Shown here: piece by piece, positions 30,062 through 43,000 of the stretch | Layout of the letters: every line of letters starts with the position of its first letter | How positions within the stretch are numbered: position 1 is the first letter of the stretch | Assembly: GCA_965644315.1 (NCBI GenBank) | Contig: CBFFRQ010000095.1 | Span: 62,001 to 126,000 of the forward strand | Origin: Caecitellus pseudoparvulus | Taxonomy: Eukaryota; Bigyra: Bicosoecida | DNA length: 64,000 nucleotides | Direction of reading: 5' to 3' | The notes under the pieces: model-generated | Told to the model about the DNA's origin: nothing | Databases searched by the model: none | What the model saw: only the letters and a program-made list of their open reading frames with translations | Position numbers and translations under genes: made by a program

Positions 30062-33000
30062 CTACAGCGTCACGAACTCCCGCACAGCGGTGCGGAAACT
30101 GGACAGGTGCTTGGAGAAGCGGTCGCGGTTGGGGCTGTCCAGGCTGCGCGTGACGTCCTTCATGAGCTTGCCCATCTCCTCCACGAGGCGGGCCCGCACG
30201 CCCCCCTCCACTGGCTGGGACATGACCAGGGCCTCCTTGAACCGGTCCCAGGTGCGTGGCTCCACCATGTCCGCGGCCAGGACAAGGGGAAGCATGGGGC
30301 GCGTCATGGCCCACTGTGTCGTCAGGTCCCCGAACACGACCAGCTGGAACAGCAGCTTCATGAAGTTGTGGAAGAGGTCGCGCTCCGCTGACACCTGTGC
30401 TCGCAGGGCGTTGCCCAGGACGCTGTCCTTGCGAAAGTGCTGCACGAACGCGGTGGCGGTGTAGTCCAGCGCGTACGCGGCATGGTTTGCGATGGTGGGG
30501 TCGTGGGTCTCCAGTCCGTCCCGCACGGCAGCCATGATGCGCTGCCAGGAAGCGGTGGGGATGCCCACCAGGCGCTTCAAGTGGCTCTTGGTCAGGACAT
30601 GCACGAGGTAGTAGAAGGAACGGCTGAGCTTGGGGAAAGCGACCAGGTCTGCGTCGGGCACTGACAGCGCCAGCTGCAGCACCGTCTCCAGAGCATTCTG
30701 CAGGCTGGGGTCTTCGTACAGGTCAAAGACGCCAAAGTTCACGTAGGAGCCGTCCAGAATGCGAGCCATCATGGTGAGCAGGACGGACAGCCCCTTGTAC
30801 CGCTTCTGCCACAACTCGCGCTGCGCCGGCACTGCCATGGCGGTCAACTGCTGCCCGTAGGCGACGGCAACCTTGGAGATTTCCCGGAACAGCAGGATGC
30901 CGTTGGGGCTCGACGCGCCGAAGCTGATGCGGTGGGCGCGGTTGTGTACCAGTTCCGCAAGCATCTTCAATAGCGGCGTCGTCACCTGCGGCTCGTCGGC
31001 CCACGTGGTCACGGCGGCCACGAACATGTCAAAGTACTGTGGGTACAGCACTTCGAAGACGAGGGTGTACGTGCGGGGGTTGTGTGCGGCGGCGATGACA
31101 CCGCGCAGGTCTCGGCACACGCCCGCCACCTGCAGGCCCATGGCGCTGGACTTGACGCTGATGTTGGCCTTGACGCGGTCCATGGCCGACGCCAGCGGAC
31201 TCATGAAGCGCTCAAACATGACGTCTGGGTCCTCTGAAATGTACAGCAGTCGTGCCACACACATGTAGAAGCGCGTGCGCAGGCGGCCGTTTTCCAGCGG
31301 CTCCAGGAAGCGGAAGTGCTCCGACGTGTGGTTCAGCAGCAGCTTGTTCACCACCTCCAGCGCCAGCAGCAGCTTCCCAGAGCTGTAGCTGTGCGTCATG
31401 GCCTGGAAAACGTCCAGCGTCTGCCCCAGCACCTCCTGGGAACCCGGCCAGAACTTCAGGTTGCTGGCCAGCTTGGCGATGAAGAAGGACGCCACCACCA
31501 GGTGGTCGCCCAGCCCCATCTCAGCGAACATGCTGTCGAACAGCTTCTGCTTGGCCGTCTGCCGCTCAGCAGCCCGGCTCATGACGCTGGACATGCGCTC
31601 CCCGCCGAAGCCAGAGCGGGTGGGGGAGGGGTCTGGCCCATCCCCTCGCCCAGACTCGGCAGCGTCAGCAGCCGTGGCATCCAGCAGCGGTTGTGTCCCT
31701 GCGGCGCCGATGGCGGGGGGCGGCGCAGGCATGCCTCGAGACTCCACGAAGAACGTCTTGCGGAACTGCGCCAGGAAGTACAGGCTGGCCATCTCCAGGC
31801 GATAGTCACACTTCACGACGCCCTCCGTCTTCGTCAGGCGCGAGTTCACGCTTTGCATGAGGGCGATGACGCGCTTGCACAGCTCGGCATCGCGCCGCTC
31901 ATCCCCAGGGCTGCGTGTGGACGACCCGAAGGGCGAGTCACCGATGATGGCGCCCACCATGTACACCAACCAGGCCAACTGAGCCTCCACGACGCTCAGC
32001 TGGGTCTTGGCTGCCTGGAAGTTCGGGTCTGAGGCAGCGGCAGCAGCCCCCTGCAGCACCGCTGACCCGACGATGTTGGACAGACTCTCGTGCTTTGTCG
32101 AGAGCGTGTCCAGCGCACTGGCCAGCGTCGCGACGCTGTCCGCGTACTGGAAGCGGAACAGGCCCGGCAGCTGTTCCGCCTGCAGCACGGCCGTCTCGGC
32201 ATCATCCAAGTCTGCGTTCTCCACCGTTCCCTGCTCCGCGGCAGCCGCCAGAGCTAGACGCACCTCCAGATACTTCTTCAGCACGCCAGGAGCGTAGCGG
32301 TCCAGCAGCGTCTCGCCAGGCTGTGTAGCAGCGGAGGAGGAGGAGCCCGAGCCAGGCGTGGCCCGCCGCACGTACGGCACTGCCGACACCATCTTGGACC
32401 ACAACATGAGGAGGTAGTGGATGGAGTCACTCAGCGCGTGCAGGTTCTCCAGTGACTCCTGCGTGAACTGCGCCGTCAGCTCCAGCCAGATGTGGTAGCC
32501 GTCCACACGCACCAGCTCTGACAGCTGGTAGTTCGCCTTCAGTCGGCCCAGCAGCTGGCAGAAGCGGTGGTAGCAGCTGCCCTGGTTCAGGCCGACGCGG
32601 GATTTGAGGATGTTCACGATGCCGGACATGGTCAGCAGCAGGAACTGCTTGCGGGAAGAGTCGGAACGGAACACACTGCGCCGCGCTGACGTGTAGTGCG
32701 TCAGCACTTCCAGCACCTGGGCCGCTCTGGCGGCGTTCTGCACCATTGAGGAGGGGGCGCCCAGCGACCCTGAAGCATCCCGCAGGCGGATCTGGCCCGT
32801 GGCTGCGCCCTCGTACAGGGAGAACAGCATGGTCAGGTAGTCGGGCTTCTCGAACTTGTCCCTCCACGACGTGGGCACCTGCAGTGACCCGACGTTCTCA
32901 GTGGACTCGCTGGGGTTGGTGCCGATGAAGTCGAAGCCCAAGCAGGCGTTAGCCAGCGCCAGTGCCTGCTCCAGGATCTTGTTCTCCACGTGGTTGGCAG

Positions 33001-33917
33001 TCCCTGCGTCCATGCCTGACAGCGGCAGCTGCCGCGTCGCCACTTGGTTCAGGATGGCCAGCGCAATCTCAAAGACAGACAGCAGGCACTGATCTCGGAA
33101 AGACACGGCCACTCGACGGTGCTCCGTGACGCTGCGTGTGTGCACCTTGGAGTTCACTTCCTCCACCAGCTCGTTCAAGATACGCAGCCCAATGATGCAG
33201 TGCGGCATCGTCGCCTGTGCAGGCAAGGGAAGAAGCACTGGCGTTTCGTGGCGTTTCGTGTCAACGGGCGGCGGAAGGCGGCGCAGGCCGGGCTGGCGCG
33301 GGGCCCCAAGCCTCAGCACGCACCTGCAACAGCTTCTTCACTTCGTCCACCAGCTTTCTGTGCGCACCCCCTTCGTCAAACCATGCCAACTTCGTGATGC
33401 GGCACAGCAGCTTGATAAATGCTGAGATGACATACACCTCCACGTGAGGCCCCTTGTTCGCGAGAAACGTGAGCAGGTAGTCCCCTGCGTGAGGAGGAGG
33501 GGGGCGCCTAGTGCACAACGAGCTGCAGCCGCCACCCAGCCTCACATGCAGACACAGCCCATGTGCGCCAGAGCCGCGCAGCGCCACAGCGGGCCACTCA
33601 CGCAGCTCCACCCGCTGAGACACAGTGTAGGACGCCCAGAAGTCCGTGACAAGGGACGTCAGCGCATTAGCTGCAGTTTGCAGCGCGACCGCCTGCTGGC
33701 TGTGGTCCATCACTGCCCGAATCAGGGGGATGTGCTGCGTCTGCTTGCCCATGGCGGCAATTTGCTGCTGTGCAGATGCTCGCTGCTCAGCCGACACCGT
33801 GCTGCTGGTCATGGCCGCAGCCAGCTGCTCCACCAACTGCACTTGCTGCATGGTGGACGCGTCGGCAGCGGCTGCTGTCGTCATGGCAGGCATGCTGCCG
33901 CCTGTGCCGGCGGACAT
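30062..33917 (-). CDS. XPO7: Exportin-7 (XPO7/RanBP16) nuclear export receptor
   Basis: Three minus-strand exons (33602-33917, 33324-33484, 30062-33214) encode 1209 aa with consistent phases (1, then 0). The joined sequence reads RDYLLTFLANKGPHVEVYVI, then FIKLLCRITKLAWFDEG, then PHCIIGLRILNELVEEVNS. These match the N-terminal HEAT region of exportin-7, including its ITKLGWFD and YCIIG motifs. The C-terminus SLDSPNRDRFSKHLSSFR likewise matches the end of XPO7. The protein is a RanGTP-dependent karyopherin that carries cargoes between nucleus and cytoplasm. It is about 120 residues longer than the human protein, mostly through a Met/Ala/Thr/Gln-rich N-terminus and insertions near SSAATQPGETL and GRGDGPDPSPTRSG. 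The last exon of 3153 nt has no intron. Confidence 0.9.
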
Positions 33918-34171
33918 GCTGACGCCTAGCGTTTCGTTGGCGTTGCGCGGCGCGGCGCATCCAACGGCAGCTCTTGCCGCAGCAATTCACAGCAGCTGCA
34001 ACAGCGAGGGCGTGTCAGCTGCCCGGATGACGTGCAGGAATCACCGTAGACGTGTGCATTTTGGGCCTGGCAGGGATGTGCGCGAGCCCCGCGAGTTGTG
34101 CCTGCCAGCCACGCCAAGCATGTTCGTGGCGCACAGACAATTGCCTGGGGAGGCCGCGGCAATCACTGGCG

Positions 34172-36652
34172 TCACCTAGGTCGCGCAGTGGCGCTCACGC
34201 CCCTGGACTGCAGGTCCATGTCGCTGGCCCCCCGCCGAATGACCGAGGAAACCCCTGCGTCCCCTCGCAGAGGCGACGCGCGTGTCGCAGTGGACGAAGC
34301 TGTGCGGGGTGCCGGCGCAGCAGGCTGACTGACAGGCGGGGGCAGTGCCGCGAAGGAGGCGCTGGAGAAGGACGGCAGGGCCAGCATGCGCGGCGTGAAG
34401 CCGCTGGCGCTCATGTCGCTGCCCACGGGGTCGTCCGCGCCGCCGTGGGGCGAGGGGCTGGCGGAGCCAGAGGAGGCGGCGCCGGTGTCCATGGAGGACA
34501 CGGGCCCCAGGACGAGGGGGGGGGCGGGCAGGGCTGCCTTGGCTGCCGCCTCGTTGCCGCCCACCTCCCCCTGCAGCATGCGCACACAGCGCTCCAGCGC
34601 CTGCTCCACAGCGCACCGTGAGAGGATGAGGGACATCTTTGGCCACGTGCGCAGCTGACCCCGCGCGAGAGCCAGGCCCAGGAAGCTCTGGCTGGGGTTG
34701 CGCAGGACGTAGGACAGTTCCCAAGGTGTCAGCTGTGTGGGGACGATGGTGATGTCTCCCGTGTACTGCTGCCACACCAGGCGCAGTGCCCGCGACACAA
34801 CTGACGGCAGAATGCCCAACCCACCAGCCAACTGGGCTGCAAAGCGGACACTGGCGCCCACGGCGTAGTACGTGCGGTGCAGGAGGCCTGTGGCAGACCA
34901 GGGCATGTCCCCCACAGGCACGTCTGACGCTGGGATGAAGGGGGCCGCCCACGGGTTGATTTGGCTGACGATGGTGTGGTTCACGTTGAACAGCTCCCCC
35001 AGGCGCTGCGCTGGCAGGTCGCCGCCCAGGGAGCCGTCAATCCACTGCGTCCGCGTCATGTGGTAGGGCCTGCACTGCCCTGAGGAGGTCTTGGTCCACA
35101 GCTCCACCGGTTCGAAGACGAAGGGAATGGAGCAGGAGGCCAGGACGGCCGTCCAAATGATGACGTTGGGCGCCGTGAGGTAGTTCAGCAAGTGCCCTGC
35201 CTCATCGCCGCCATTCGTGACGGCACCACTGGACGTGACTGTGATGTTCAAGATGCGGTGCGTTTTCCGGTATGCCTCCAGGAACGTCAAGTCCCCGATG
35301 TTGGCGCGCAGAAACCGACCCAGCACGCGGATGTCGTAAAGCACGCCCTTCGTGAACAGCCGCGTCAGCTTCCGACGCACGCTGCCCGTGGACAGCGTTT
35401 CAAAGGGCTGCAACTGCACCGCAGGCAGGTTTCCCTCTGCGTCCACCGTCAGCATGGTGCGCAGTTCGGCGTCCGTCTTCGTTCCGGCGAAGGCGGCCAC
35501 GACGGCGCCGCCAGAGGAACCCGAAATGACTCGCGGCAGCACCCCCGCGTCCAGCAGAGCCCGAATCACACCAATGTGGAAAAAGGCCAGACTGCCTCCC
35601 CCGCTCAACATCAGTGCCGTGCGGCCAAACGCATGCCGTGTCTCCCGGAAGAACAGCAGCTTCTCAGCAGGGGACAGGGCCGGGCGAGTGTCTTGCTTGG
35701 CCAGGAACAACAGCTGGTTGAGCACTTCGTCCACATAGTCCTCGATGAGACCCTTCGTGCCGCAGAAGGTGTGCTCGTACAACGTCGGGTTGCCCAGGCC
35801 AGCCAAGTTGCGGTGCAAGCCTGAGCGAAGCGTGTGGGTCATGCGCTCCAGCGCCCGCCCTCGCTCTGCTTGGGACCTGGCGCGGGTCACTGAAATGCGG
35901 ATCTGCTTCAACTTCCGCAGACGAGCGGTAAGCGTCGCGTGGTCGTAGTGCGGGCTCACGGGGTCGCTGGCCCACTGCTCTGCGCCGGCGGCCCTGTCCA
36001 GAGTTTCCGCGGCGTTTCGCCACTCATCATACGTGGCAGCGCTGCCCAGCACTTTTCGAGCTTGCAGCACGTGAACAGGGGTCAGGGGGTGGGATGCCTG
36101 CATGCACAAGTCCCATATTCCTGCGAAGAACGCCACAAGCAGTGCCCAAACACGCTCCAGGGCCTGGCAACTGCGCACCAAGGCGACGTCCCAAGCGTCG
36201 CCTGCAACTGCCGAAGGCGTGCGGCCTGGCGCCGCCTGCTCTGGCGTGCCAGGCAAAGGCGCTGCCAGAGAAGTCAACGCATTGATATCCTTCTCGCTGA
36301 ATGCTGCTCTCAAATCCACACTGCTGCTGCTGGCGACTCGTGTCGGAGTCGTGCGGGATGGGCTGGGCTGGTGCTTGCCTGGCGTTGCTCCCACGCCCAG
36401 CACTTCAGTCCCAGCGGCGAGCAGCTCCCCGGCGATGCCACTGACGCCCTGCACTGATGGCACGGCAACGCCTTGCATGGTTGCGTCCTGCCCGTGCCAC
36501 CGCCCGCTCAGTGGCGTGGCCTGCCCAGGCACAGTCCAGGATGCAGCGCTGCCCAGCACTGCACAGAAGCTTGAACCGGCTATGCCCGCCTGGAAACGTT
36601 TGCAGAAACTTTTTTGACTGCCCCGTGTTTGCACGCGCGCAAGGTTAGTCAT
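34172..36652 (-). CDS. Patatin-like triacylglycerol lipase (SDP1/TGL3-5 type)
   Basis: A single minus-strand frame encodes 826 aa from the first ATG; a second ATG at 36478 is an alternative start. About residues 210-275 form a DUF3336-like segment (SAATYDEWRNAAETLDR and SPHYDHATLTARLRKLKQIR), which precedes the lipase domain in plant SDP1 and yeast TGL enzymes. The patatin core follows: an oxyanion loop LMLSGGGSLAFFHIGVIRAL, the nucleophile elbow GSSGG (Ser380), and the catalytic Asp539 in WIDGSLGGDLP. Also typical is NITVTSSGAVTNGG. These enzymes hydrolyse triacylglycerol on lipid droplets. The membrane-like patch ERVWALLVAFFAGIWDLCM before DUF3336 is also seen in SDP1-type proteins. The last 150 residues are low-complexity. 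Substrate is inferred from family. Confidence 0.88.
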   Translation of the reverse strand: MTNLARVQTRGSQKSFCKRFQAGIAGSSFCAVLGSAASWTVPGQATPLSGRWHGQDATMQGVAVPSVQGVSGIAGELLAAGTEVLGVGATPGKHQPSPSRTTPTRVASSSSVDLRAAFSEKDINALTSLAAPLPGTPEQAAPGRTPSAVAGDAWDVALVRSCQALERVWALLVAFFAGIWDLCMQASHPLTPVHVLQARKVLGSAATYDEWRNAAETLDRAAGAEQWASDPVSPHYDHATLTARLRKLKQIRISVTRARSQAERGRALERMTHTLRSGLHRNLAGLGNPTLYEHTFCGTKGLIEDYVDEVLNQLLFLAKQDTRPALSPAEKLLFFRETRHAFGRTALMLSGGGSLAFFHIGVIRALLDAGVLPRVISGSSGGAVVAAFAGTKTDAELRTMLTVDAEGNLPAVQLQPFETLSTGSVRRKLTRLFTKGVLYDIRVLGRFLRANIGDLTFLEAYRKTHRILNITVTSSGAVTNGGDEAGHLLNYLTAPNVIIWTAVLASCSIPFVFEPVELWTKTSSGQCRPYHMTRTQWIDGSLGGDLPAQRLGELFNVNHTIVSQINPWAAPFIPASDVPVGDMPWSATGLLHRTYYAVGASVRFAAQLAGGLGILPSVVSRALRLVWQQYTGDITIVPTQLTPWELSYVLRNPSQSFLGLALARGQLRTWPKMSLILSRCAVEQALERCVRMLQGEVGGNEAAAKAALPAPPLVLGPVSSMDTGAASSGSASPSPHGGADDPVGSDMSASGFTPRMLALPSFSSASFAALPPPVSQPAAPAPRTASSTATRASPLRGDAGVSSVIRRGASDMDLQSRGVSATARPR

Positions 36653-37015
36653 TTCGTTTTGGCCCGGCCTGCGTAGTCGCGCAGAGGCACGTCCAGCGCA
36701 AACACCTCCCACACACGCAGCCACCTTCACCCCAATGCCAAAACTGCGTGGAAAGAAAATTTGCAGAAAGCGCACTTGCTCCACCCGATCCTCTTGCACT
36801 CCAGAGCCGCGAAACCACGGTGCCAGAGCCTGGAGTACACTTGCGTGGCGAGGCGTGCTCTACTAAGTGCTCGAGGTCGCCTTCACAAGCTCACGCCACA
36901 GCTACGTAACTTCGCGAGTCCTTCCAGTTGTGCCACGTGGCTCTAGGTTTGGTGTTAGGGCTGGTCATCGTTCCTGTGGTCTGACGGCAAGTGGGGCAGC
37001 CTGCCCGGCGCAACG
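36653..37015. promoter_or_regulatory. Divergent intergenic region, lipase / giant receptor-like gene
   Basis: This 363-nt interval separates two divergent starts. It is slightly AT-richer around 36600-36790. No recognisable exon or motif; the lipase frame stays open to 36799, so part of it could be coding if an upstream exon exists. Confidence 0.35.
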
Positions 37016-40000
37016 ATGCGCGCTGGCTGCGAAGTGCAGATACGCGATGCCACACAAAGAATGGAATGGCGCACTGCGCCAGCCTCACTCAGCGTGCAGC
37101 TGTCTAGAGCCAACACAGCGCTGGGCCTGCATGTTGGGTCGCCGAGGCTGCTCCTTCCATTGGTTCTTGTCACAGCATGGCTGAGCAGTGCTGGCGGATT
37201 TCTCCACAGGCTGGGCGAGCGAAACGCAACCTCGCCTGATGGCTTCACCCTTCCCCCTGCTGGGCAAGACGCCTTCCCACTGAACCTGCAGATTGGCAGC
37301 ACCGGCACTGGTTCTCCAGTCATGCTTACGGGGCACAGCTTCCACCACTTGCCGCGCCTGCTGCAGTGGCACTGGTCTGTGAATGTCACTGGCGTGCCAG
37401 CCGAGTGCCAGGCTGCTGGCTCACACGAACCGGGCGAGCCGGGTGTGCGCCCCCACTCCCTCACGTGGCGCGCGCACCTGCCGGGCTGCAACATGCGCCA
37501 CTCTGCTGTCTGGTGGCATGTGTCTGCTCTGGAGTGGCAGGATGTTTCTCTCGTCGAGGCGTGGCACGACGCCGGCCCGTCTACCTTCGGCAGGCCGCCC
37601 AACACCACGGCAGAGCCTGCTCTACGCAGCTGGCTGCTGGGGCAGCTCACGAACAGCACGCACACGCTGCCGCCGGGCTTGGATGCGTCACTGGCGCTGG
37701 GCGGCGCCTTGCCTCACCCAGCCAACCTTGCGCTGCGACTGGAGGTGGTGTTCCCCACCTCCCCCTCCTTGCACCCAGATGTCTTCTGCACCCTGTACCG
37801 GTGGGGTGGCAAGTCGTGGCTGAATGCGTCCACCCTTTGCACTGGTCTGCAGCAGCAACATCCATACCAGTACCGCTCCCCGCGACACTCCGGCTTGGCA
37901 GAGGACCGGAATCGCACGTGGCAGTCGGGGTGGACATCGCCCACCACGCCCACACGGCTGCTGGTGTCGGTGGCACGGGAAACGCTTGCCGTGTTTGGCG
38001 CGAGGCCCAACCTGCTCCACGCCAGCGTGATCACTGGGGGAGAACTGCAGTCGTCGTGGGCGGCAGAGGTTCTCCCGGTGCCTGCCACGCCCAGTGCCCA
38101 AGTGGTGCTGCCTGGGTTGCCTGCCACGGTGCCGCTGCCGCCCACCGCGCCTGTCTCGGCAGCTGCTGCTGTGGACCGCACAGTGTGGGGGTGCCGCAAA
38201 CGGGTTGCTCGGCTGATGGACCCGGGCACTGCTGGGTACGATGTTAACTGTGTCCTTTTCCGGCATGGCTCTGTGAAGTGCTGGGGAGCTGGTGACTTTG
38301 GCGCCTTGGGACAAGCCTCGGTGACTCCGATCGGGAACGTAGAGCCCCCCTCCAGTGTGCCCGAGCTCACCTTCCAGCTGCCAGCTCTGGACGTAAGCGT
38401 GGGAAGGGACACAGTCTGTGCGCTGCTCTTGGGGGGGCGACTGCATTGCTGGGGGCGAGTGACCACAGCGATCTTGAACCTTGGCTCCCCTGGCACGACC
38501 CAGGCCAACCCAGGGGTGGGAGACGACGAAATGGCAACCTCCTGGCCCATGGTGGACACAGGGGATCGCCGATTCTGGGCAGTGTCCGTGGGTGTGTATG
38601 TCGCGTGTGCGCTGGAGGTGAACATGACAGGCAACAACGTGCACTGCTGGGGGGCAAACTCACGCTACCAACTGGGCCTCGTAGGGGCCAGCTCCAGCAC
38701 CCGCATTGGTGATGCAGACGGCCTGCTACAGGACTACCCGGCAGTAGACTTGAACGGTACCGCTGCGAAGCAAGTGGCTGTCAACGAGCACGTTGTCTGT
38801 GCGGTGCGTGTGGACGGCTCGTTGGTGTGCTGGGGCAACAACGAGTACGGAGGCACAGGCGCAGGCGGTGGGCAAGGAATCGTGGGTCGGTACCAGCCAC
38901 CGTACATCAACGGCACTGTGGACTTGGGAAACCTCTCCACCTCTGTGGCTTCCGTTGCATTGGCCCTAACTTTCACGTGTGTGCAGTACACGTTTGGGGG
39001 CATCATGTGCTGGGGCTACGCATACCAGGGAGGAAACCTTGGGTGGGCTTTTCCGGCTAACACAGTGTACGGGCTGCACGAAACGCCTGCTCAGCTACCA
39101 GCCTTTGGCGGCTACCCAGTGATGTTTCGTGGCGAGCCTGTCACTGGCCTGTCCTTGGCGTTAAATGCTGCGTGCGCGCTGATGCGCAGCGGGCAAGTGC
39201 GGTGCTGGGGCGACGACGAAGAGTCAGGTACACTCTCTGAGCAGTCCACCTCCAGCTCCTTTGTCTCCCCCTGGGGCGTCATGCCTGCGGTGCTGCCAGC
39301 TCCAGCCATTTCCCTGTCGGCTGCTGGCGACCACATGTGTGCCATCCTAGTCACTGGTGCTGTTGCTTGTTGGGGCAGCAATCGTGAGGGAGCCGTCGGG
39401 ACGCCTGAGTTCTCCATCGTTCACTCTGCATCTCAGGCGTTGAGCCACCTTTCTATTTCTGAGCACCACGACGTTTGCGCGGCCACTTGCACTGCCGATG
39501 CCACTGGTGTGCTGCTGAGCTGCATCGCACCAACCTCGGGGGAGGGAGTGACGGCTGGGGCAGACCTTCGCCCTGCCCCCCCTGTGCAGCAGCGAATGGC
39601 AGGGCAGACGCAGGGCATCGTCGCACTGACTGCAGGTGGGACCAACGTGTGCGCCCTGGACTTCAGGGGCAAGGCAATCTGCTGGGGGCGCAACCAAGCC
39701 ATGCAGCTGAGCGCTGGAAGAAAGTCAGTCGTGGGTGCCCAAGAGCACGCTTTCCACGCAGGCATGGGCGGCTGGGGCGAGAAACTTGCCATGATTGCAC
39801 CGCAGGTCGGCGAAGTAATTTGCGCCGTCACAGTGCATGGCCGAGCCAGGTGTGCGGGCACGGGAGATCGCAGTGGGTACAACCACACGTTTTTGTATGA
39901 GACGATTCCTGAAGCATTCAACAGAGTCCGACATGTTGGGGATCCTGGGTACGGCACTGAGATTCTGGGCGATATTGAGCTTCCTGAGCGAGTGAACCAC

Positions 40001-43000
40001 ATCAGCATGGCGGGGCTGGTCGTGTGTGCAACGTCAGTGTCCGGGAATGTGTACTGTTGGGGCAGGAATCACGAAGGCATGTTGGGCAAGAAGCAATTCC
40101 CTGCCGTCACCTCTTTCCGGATGCCCCGTCATGCCAGCTGGGTGGATGTTGGCCCTGTGAACCTGACCGGGCTGGCCATGTCCACGGAGTGTGGAGAGTT
40201 TTTCTGTTGTGCCCTCCTCCGGGATGGGGACTTCAACTGCTGGGGAAACATCGACTATGTTGCGCACTTCTTCCCGACGAGCAACTACCCCGCTTCCATC
40301 GGCCATGAGACGCTTCCGGATGCCGGCCTGGATCCGGCAGATGTGCCGCCTTTGCACCTTGGAGGACCCTATGTAGCCCTCTCGGTGGGGGATTCATTCA
40401 TGTGTGCTGTGCACCACAGTGGGCGCATTCGGTGCATGGGGACAACAGGGCACAACGAGCTGCCACTCCAGGATGGGTACCCGAGCGGGAAGAACGACCT
40501 GTTCGGGGACGTCCCATTTGTACTTGGCATGGACAACATCGTGCAGATGGCCTTTGCCAATGATCATGTGTGTGCCGTGAACACTGCTGGCGAAGTGCGG
40601 TGCTGGGGCAAGGGCGCACATGGTGTTCTTGGTAGAGGCAGCACGGACCGCTCCACCGCTGGCGTGCTGATGAACGAGACGAGCCCCATCGACCTGGACG
40701 GGCGCAGCGCAAGTGCCGTGGCTGTGGCTGAGCACTCCTCCTGTGCTCTCCTCACTGGCTTCGATGTTGCCTGCTGGGGCTTTGGTGGATATGGTGCTGC
40801 GGGCTTCGGCAATGGCGAGAACGTCGGGGATGTCGGCGTGCCAGGTCGTGTGTCCGCGGGCTACCTTCCCTCACTCGCGTGGCTGCCTGCCGGTAGTGTT
40901 TTTCGGGGCGTAACCCGAGACTTCTTCCTGGAAGCTGGCACGCCGGAATCAGGCTCCTTCTCCCTCTTTGCTTGTGAGGCGTGCGATGTCAGTCGGCTGC
41001 ATGCGCTGCCTTCGTTCGTCGGTGACGTCATGCTGTACACTGCCGACCTCGGCATGCCTGAGCCCCCGCTCGTTGCTGGATTGGCGTGCTCCATCCTTGA
41101 CTTTCCAATGGGCGACCTCCACCACGACTGGTCGGGTACTTGCACGTGGCCAGAGACGTGGAATGCTGAACCGGGGACGGCACTGCTGGAGGTGGTGAGC
41201 TGGACCGCCGCAGGAACGTCCTCTGGCCTGCCCAGTCCCGTCGGAGGGCAAAGCCTGGAACTGCAGGGGTCTTTTTGGGCGATGCAGTTCTTTTCCGTGG
41301 GGCAGAACAAGGTGTTTGTTGGGAACGACTCCTGCAGCGCCTTGTTCGTCCAGGCGGGCGGCACCGTCGCGCGCTGCACTATGGGGCAGCTGACATCCCT
41401 GCACTCTACCCGTCAACCCCTCTTTCTGCACCACTCCATCCCAGGCATCCCCTCTCCTTGGCTCGCACCGATGCAGGTAGTCTTCGCCCCACCATTCGTC
41501 ACGGCAGTGACGCCTCTTGTCGGCATTCCCATCGCAGGCGCGTCCATCGTCGTGCAGGGGCAGAACTTTGGTGTACCGCAGTGTCCAGAGCCACACCAGC
41601 ACCTGCCAAACTGTTCGACGCCTTTCTTGCAGGTACTCATCGATAGCGCTGCGGGCGCTTGCACCAACGTGCGGCACGTATCCGACGCATACGTCAGCTG
41701 CGACCTGGGGCCCAGCTTGAATCTCACACAGACTGTGCAGGTTGTGTCTCGCGACGAGACCTCCCCGCCCGTGTCTGTGAGTCGTAGCCAAGCTTCCTTG
41801 GCGAGCGTCGATCCCCCCATCGTGTACAAGACCCCTGCAGGTGCCTCAAGGCAGCTGCAACCCCTCCTTGTGCATGGCGCAAACCTGGGGCTGGCAGCAG
41901 GCGACATTTCCATAACCGTCGCGGGGATTCCTTGCGGGGGCGTGGAGTGGCACAGCCCCGAGAATGTTTCGTGCACTGAGCTGGACACGGCCCTCTTATC
42001 GGCTGCCGGTGGGCAAGCGGAGGTCTCCGTTTCGGTTCGCGGCAGCCATGGAAACGTCGCTACACTGGGGGGTGCTGTGCGAGTCTTCGGCACACCGTTG
42101 CTCTTTGCTGCACAGCCCATGCCGGTCAGCATGGACGGGGGGCTCGTGACGCTGGAAGGTGTGCAGCTGGGGCTGGCCGGCGGTCAGGGCGGGCGTGGAC
42201 AGGCAGGGGACATCGTGAACGTCACTGTGGGCAGCCTGCCCCGACTGTGCCTCAATGTGTCTGCCAGTGAGTCCTCCCTCACGTGCACTGTGCCTCCCGG
42301 AGAGTGGCCCTTGAGCCCCATCGTCATCCACCGCCACTTGGGCCTGACTGCAAGCATGTCCAGCAGCATTCTGCGACGCCGCGCTGCAGATGTTTCCGCT
42401 GCCCACCCGCCCTACGTCCTGTTCCCGCCCACACCATCGGCCAGCTCAGCTGTTGTGAACGTCACCCTTCGCGGCTCGGGCTTTGCCCCCGCCTCGGGCG
42501 TGCAGTCGGCATCGTCGCTGCAGGCGACCGTCGGCAGCGCGGCCTGCGCGTCAGTGGTGGCTGTGTCCCCAGTAGAGCTCCTCTGCACTGGGTTGAACGT
42601 GTCCACCTTGCCCGTGGACAGCTCAGCTGCCGTGTCAGTCACCATCGCTGGCCAGGCAGCAACGAGCAACGCAAGCGTGCGGGTGTTTGGCGCGCCCAGC
42701 GTGGAGTCCATTCTGCCCTCCGCTGTGCCGGGGGCAGGCAGCGTGGCCATTGAAATCGTCGGGTCCAATTTCGGACAGTTGGATGGCGACGTTCTCGGCG
42801 TCGATGTGGGGGGCGCTGCCTGCACAGCACCAGTCGTTCTGTCGGAGGCCCGCCTTGCCTGCACCGTGCCCAGCTTCAAGGCCAGCGGTGAAGTGCTGTC
42901 CCCGGCTGTTTCTGTCCGCTTCGCATCGGGGGCCGTTGCGCACGCTGCGCCGCAGTCCTTGCTGTACAGCTTGCCGGAGCTGTACGTCGTCACCCCTGCC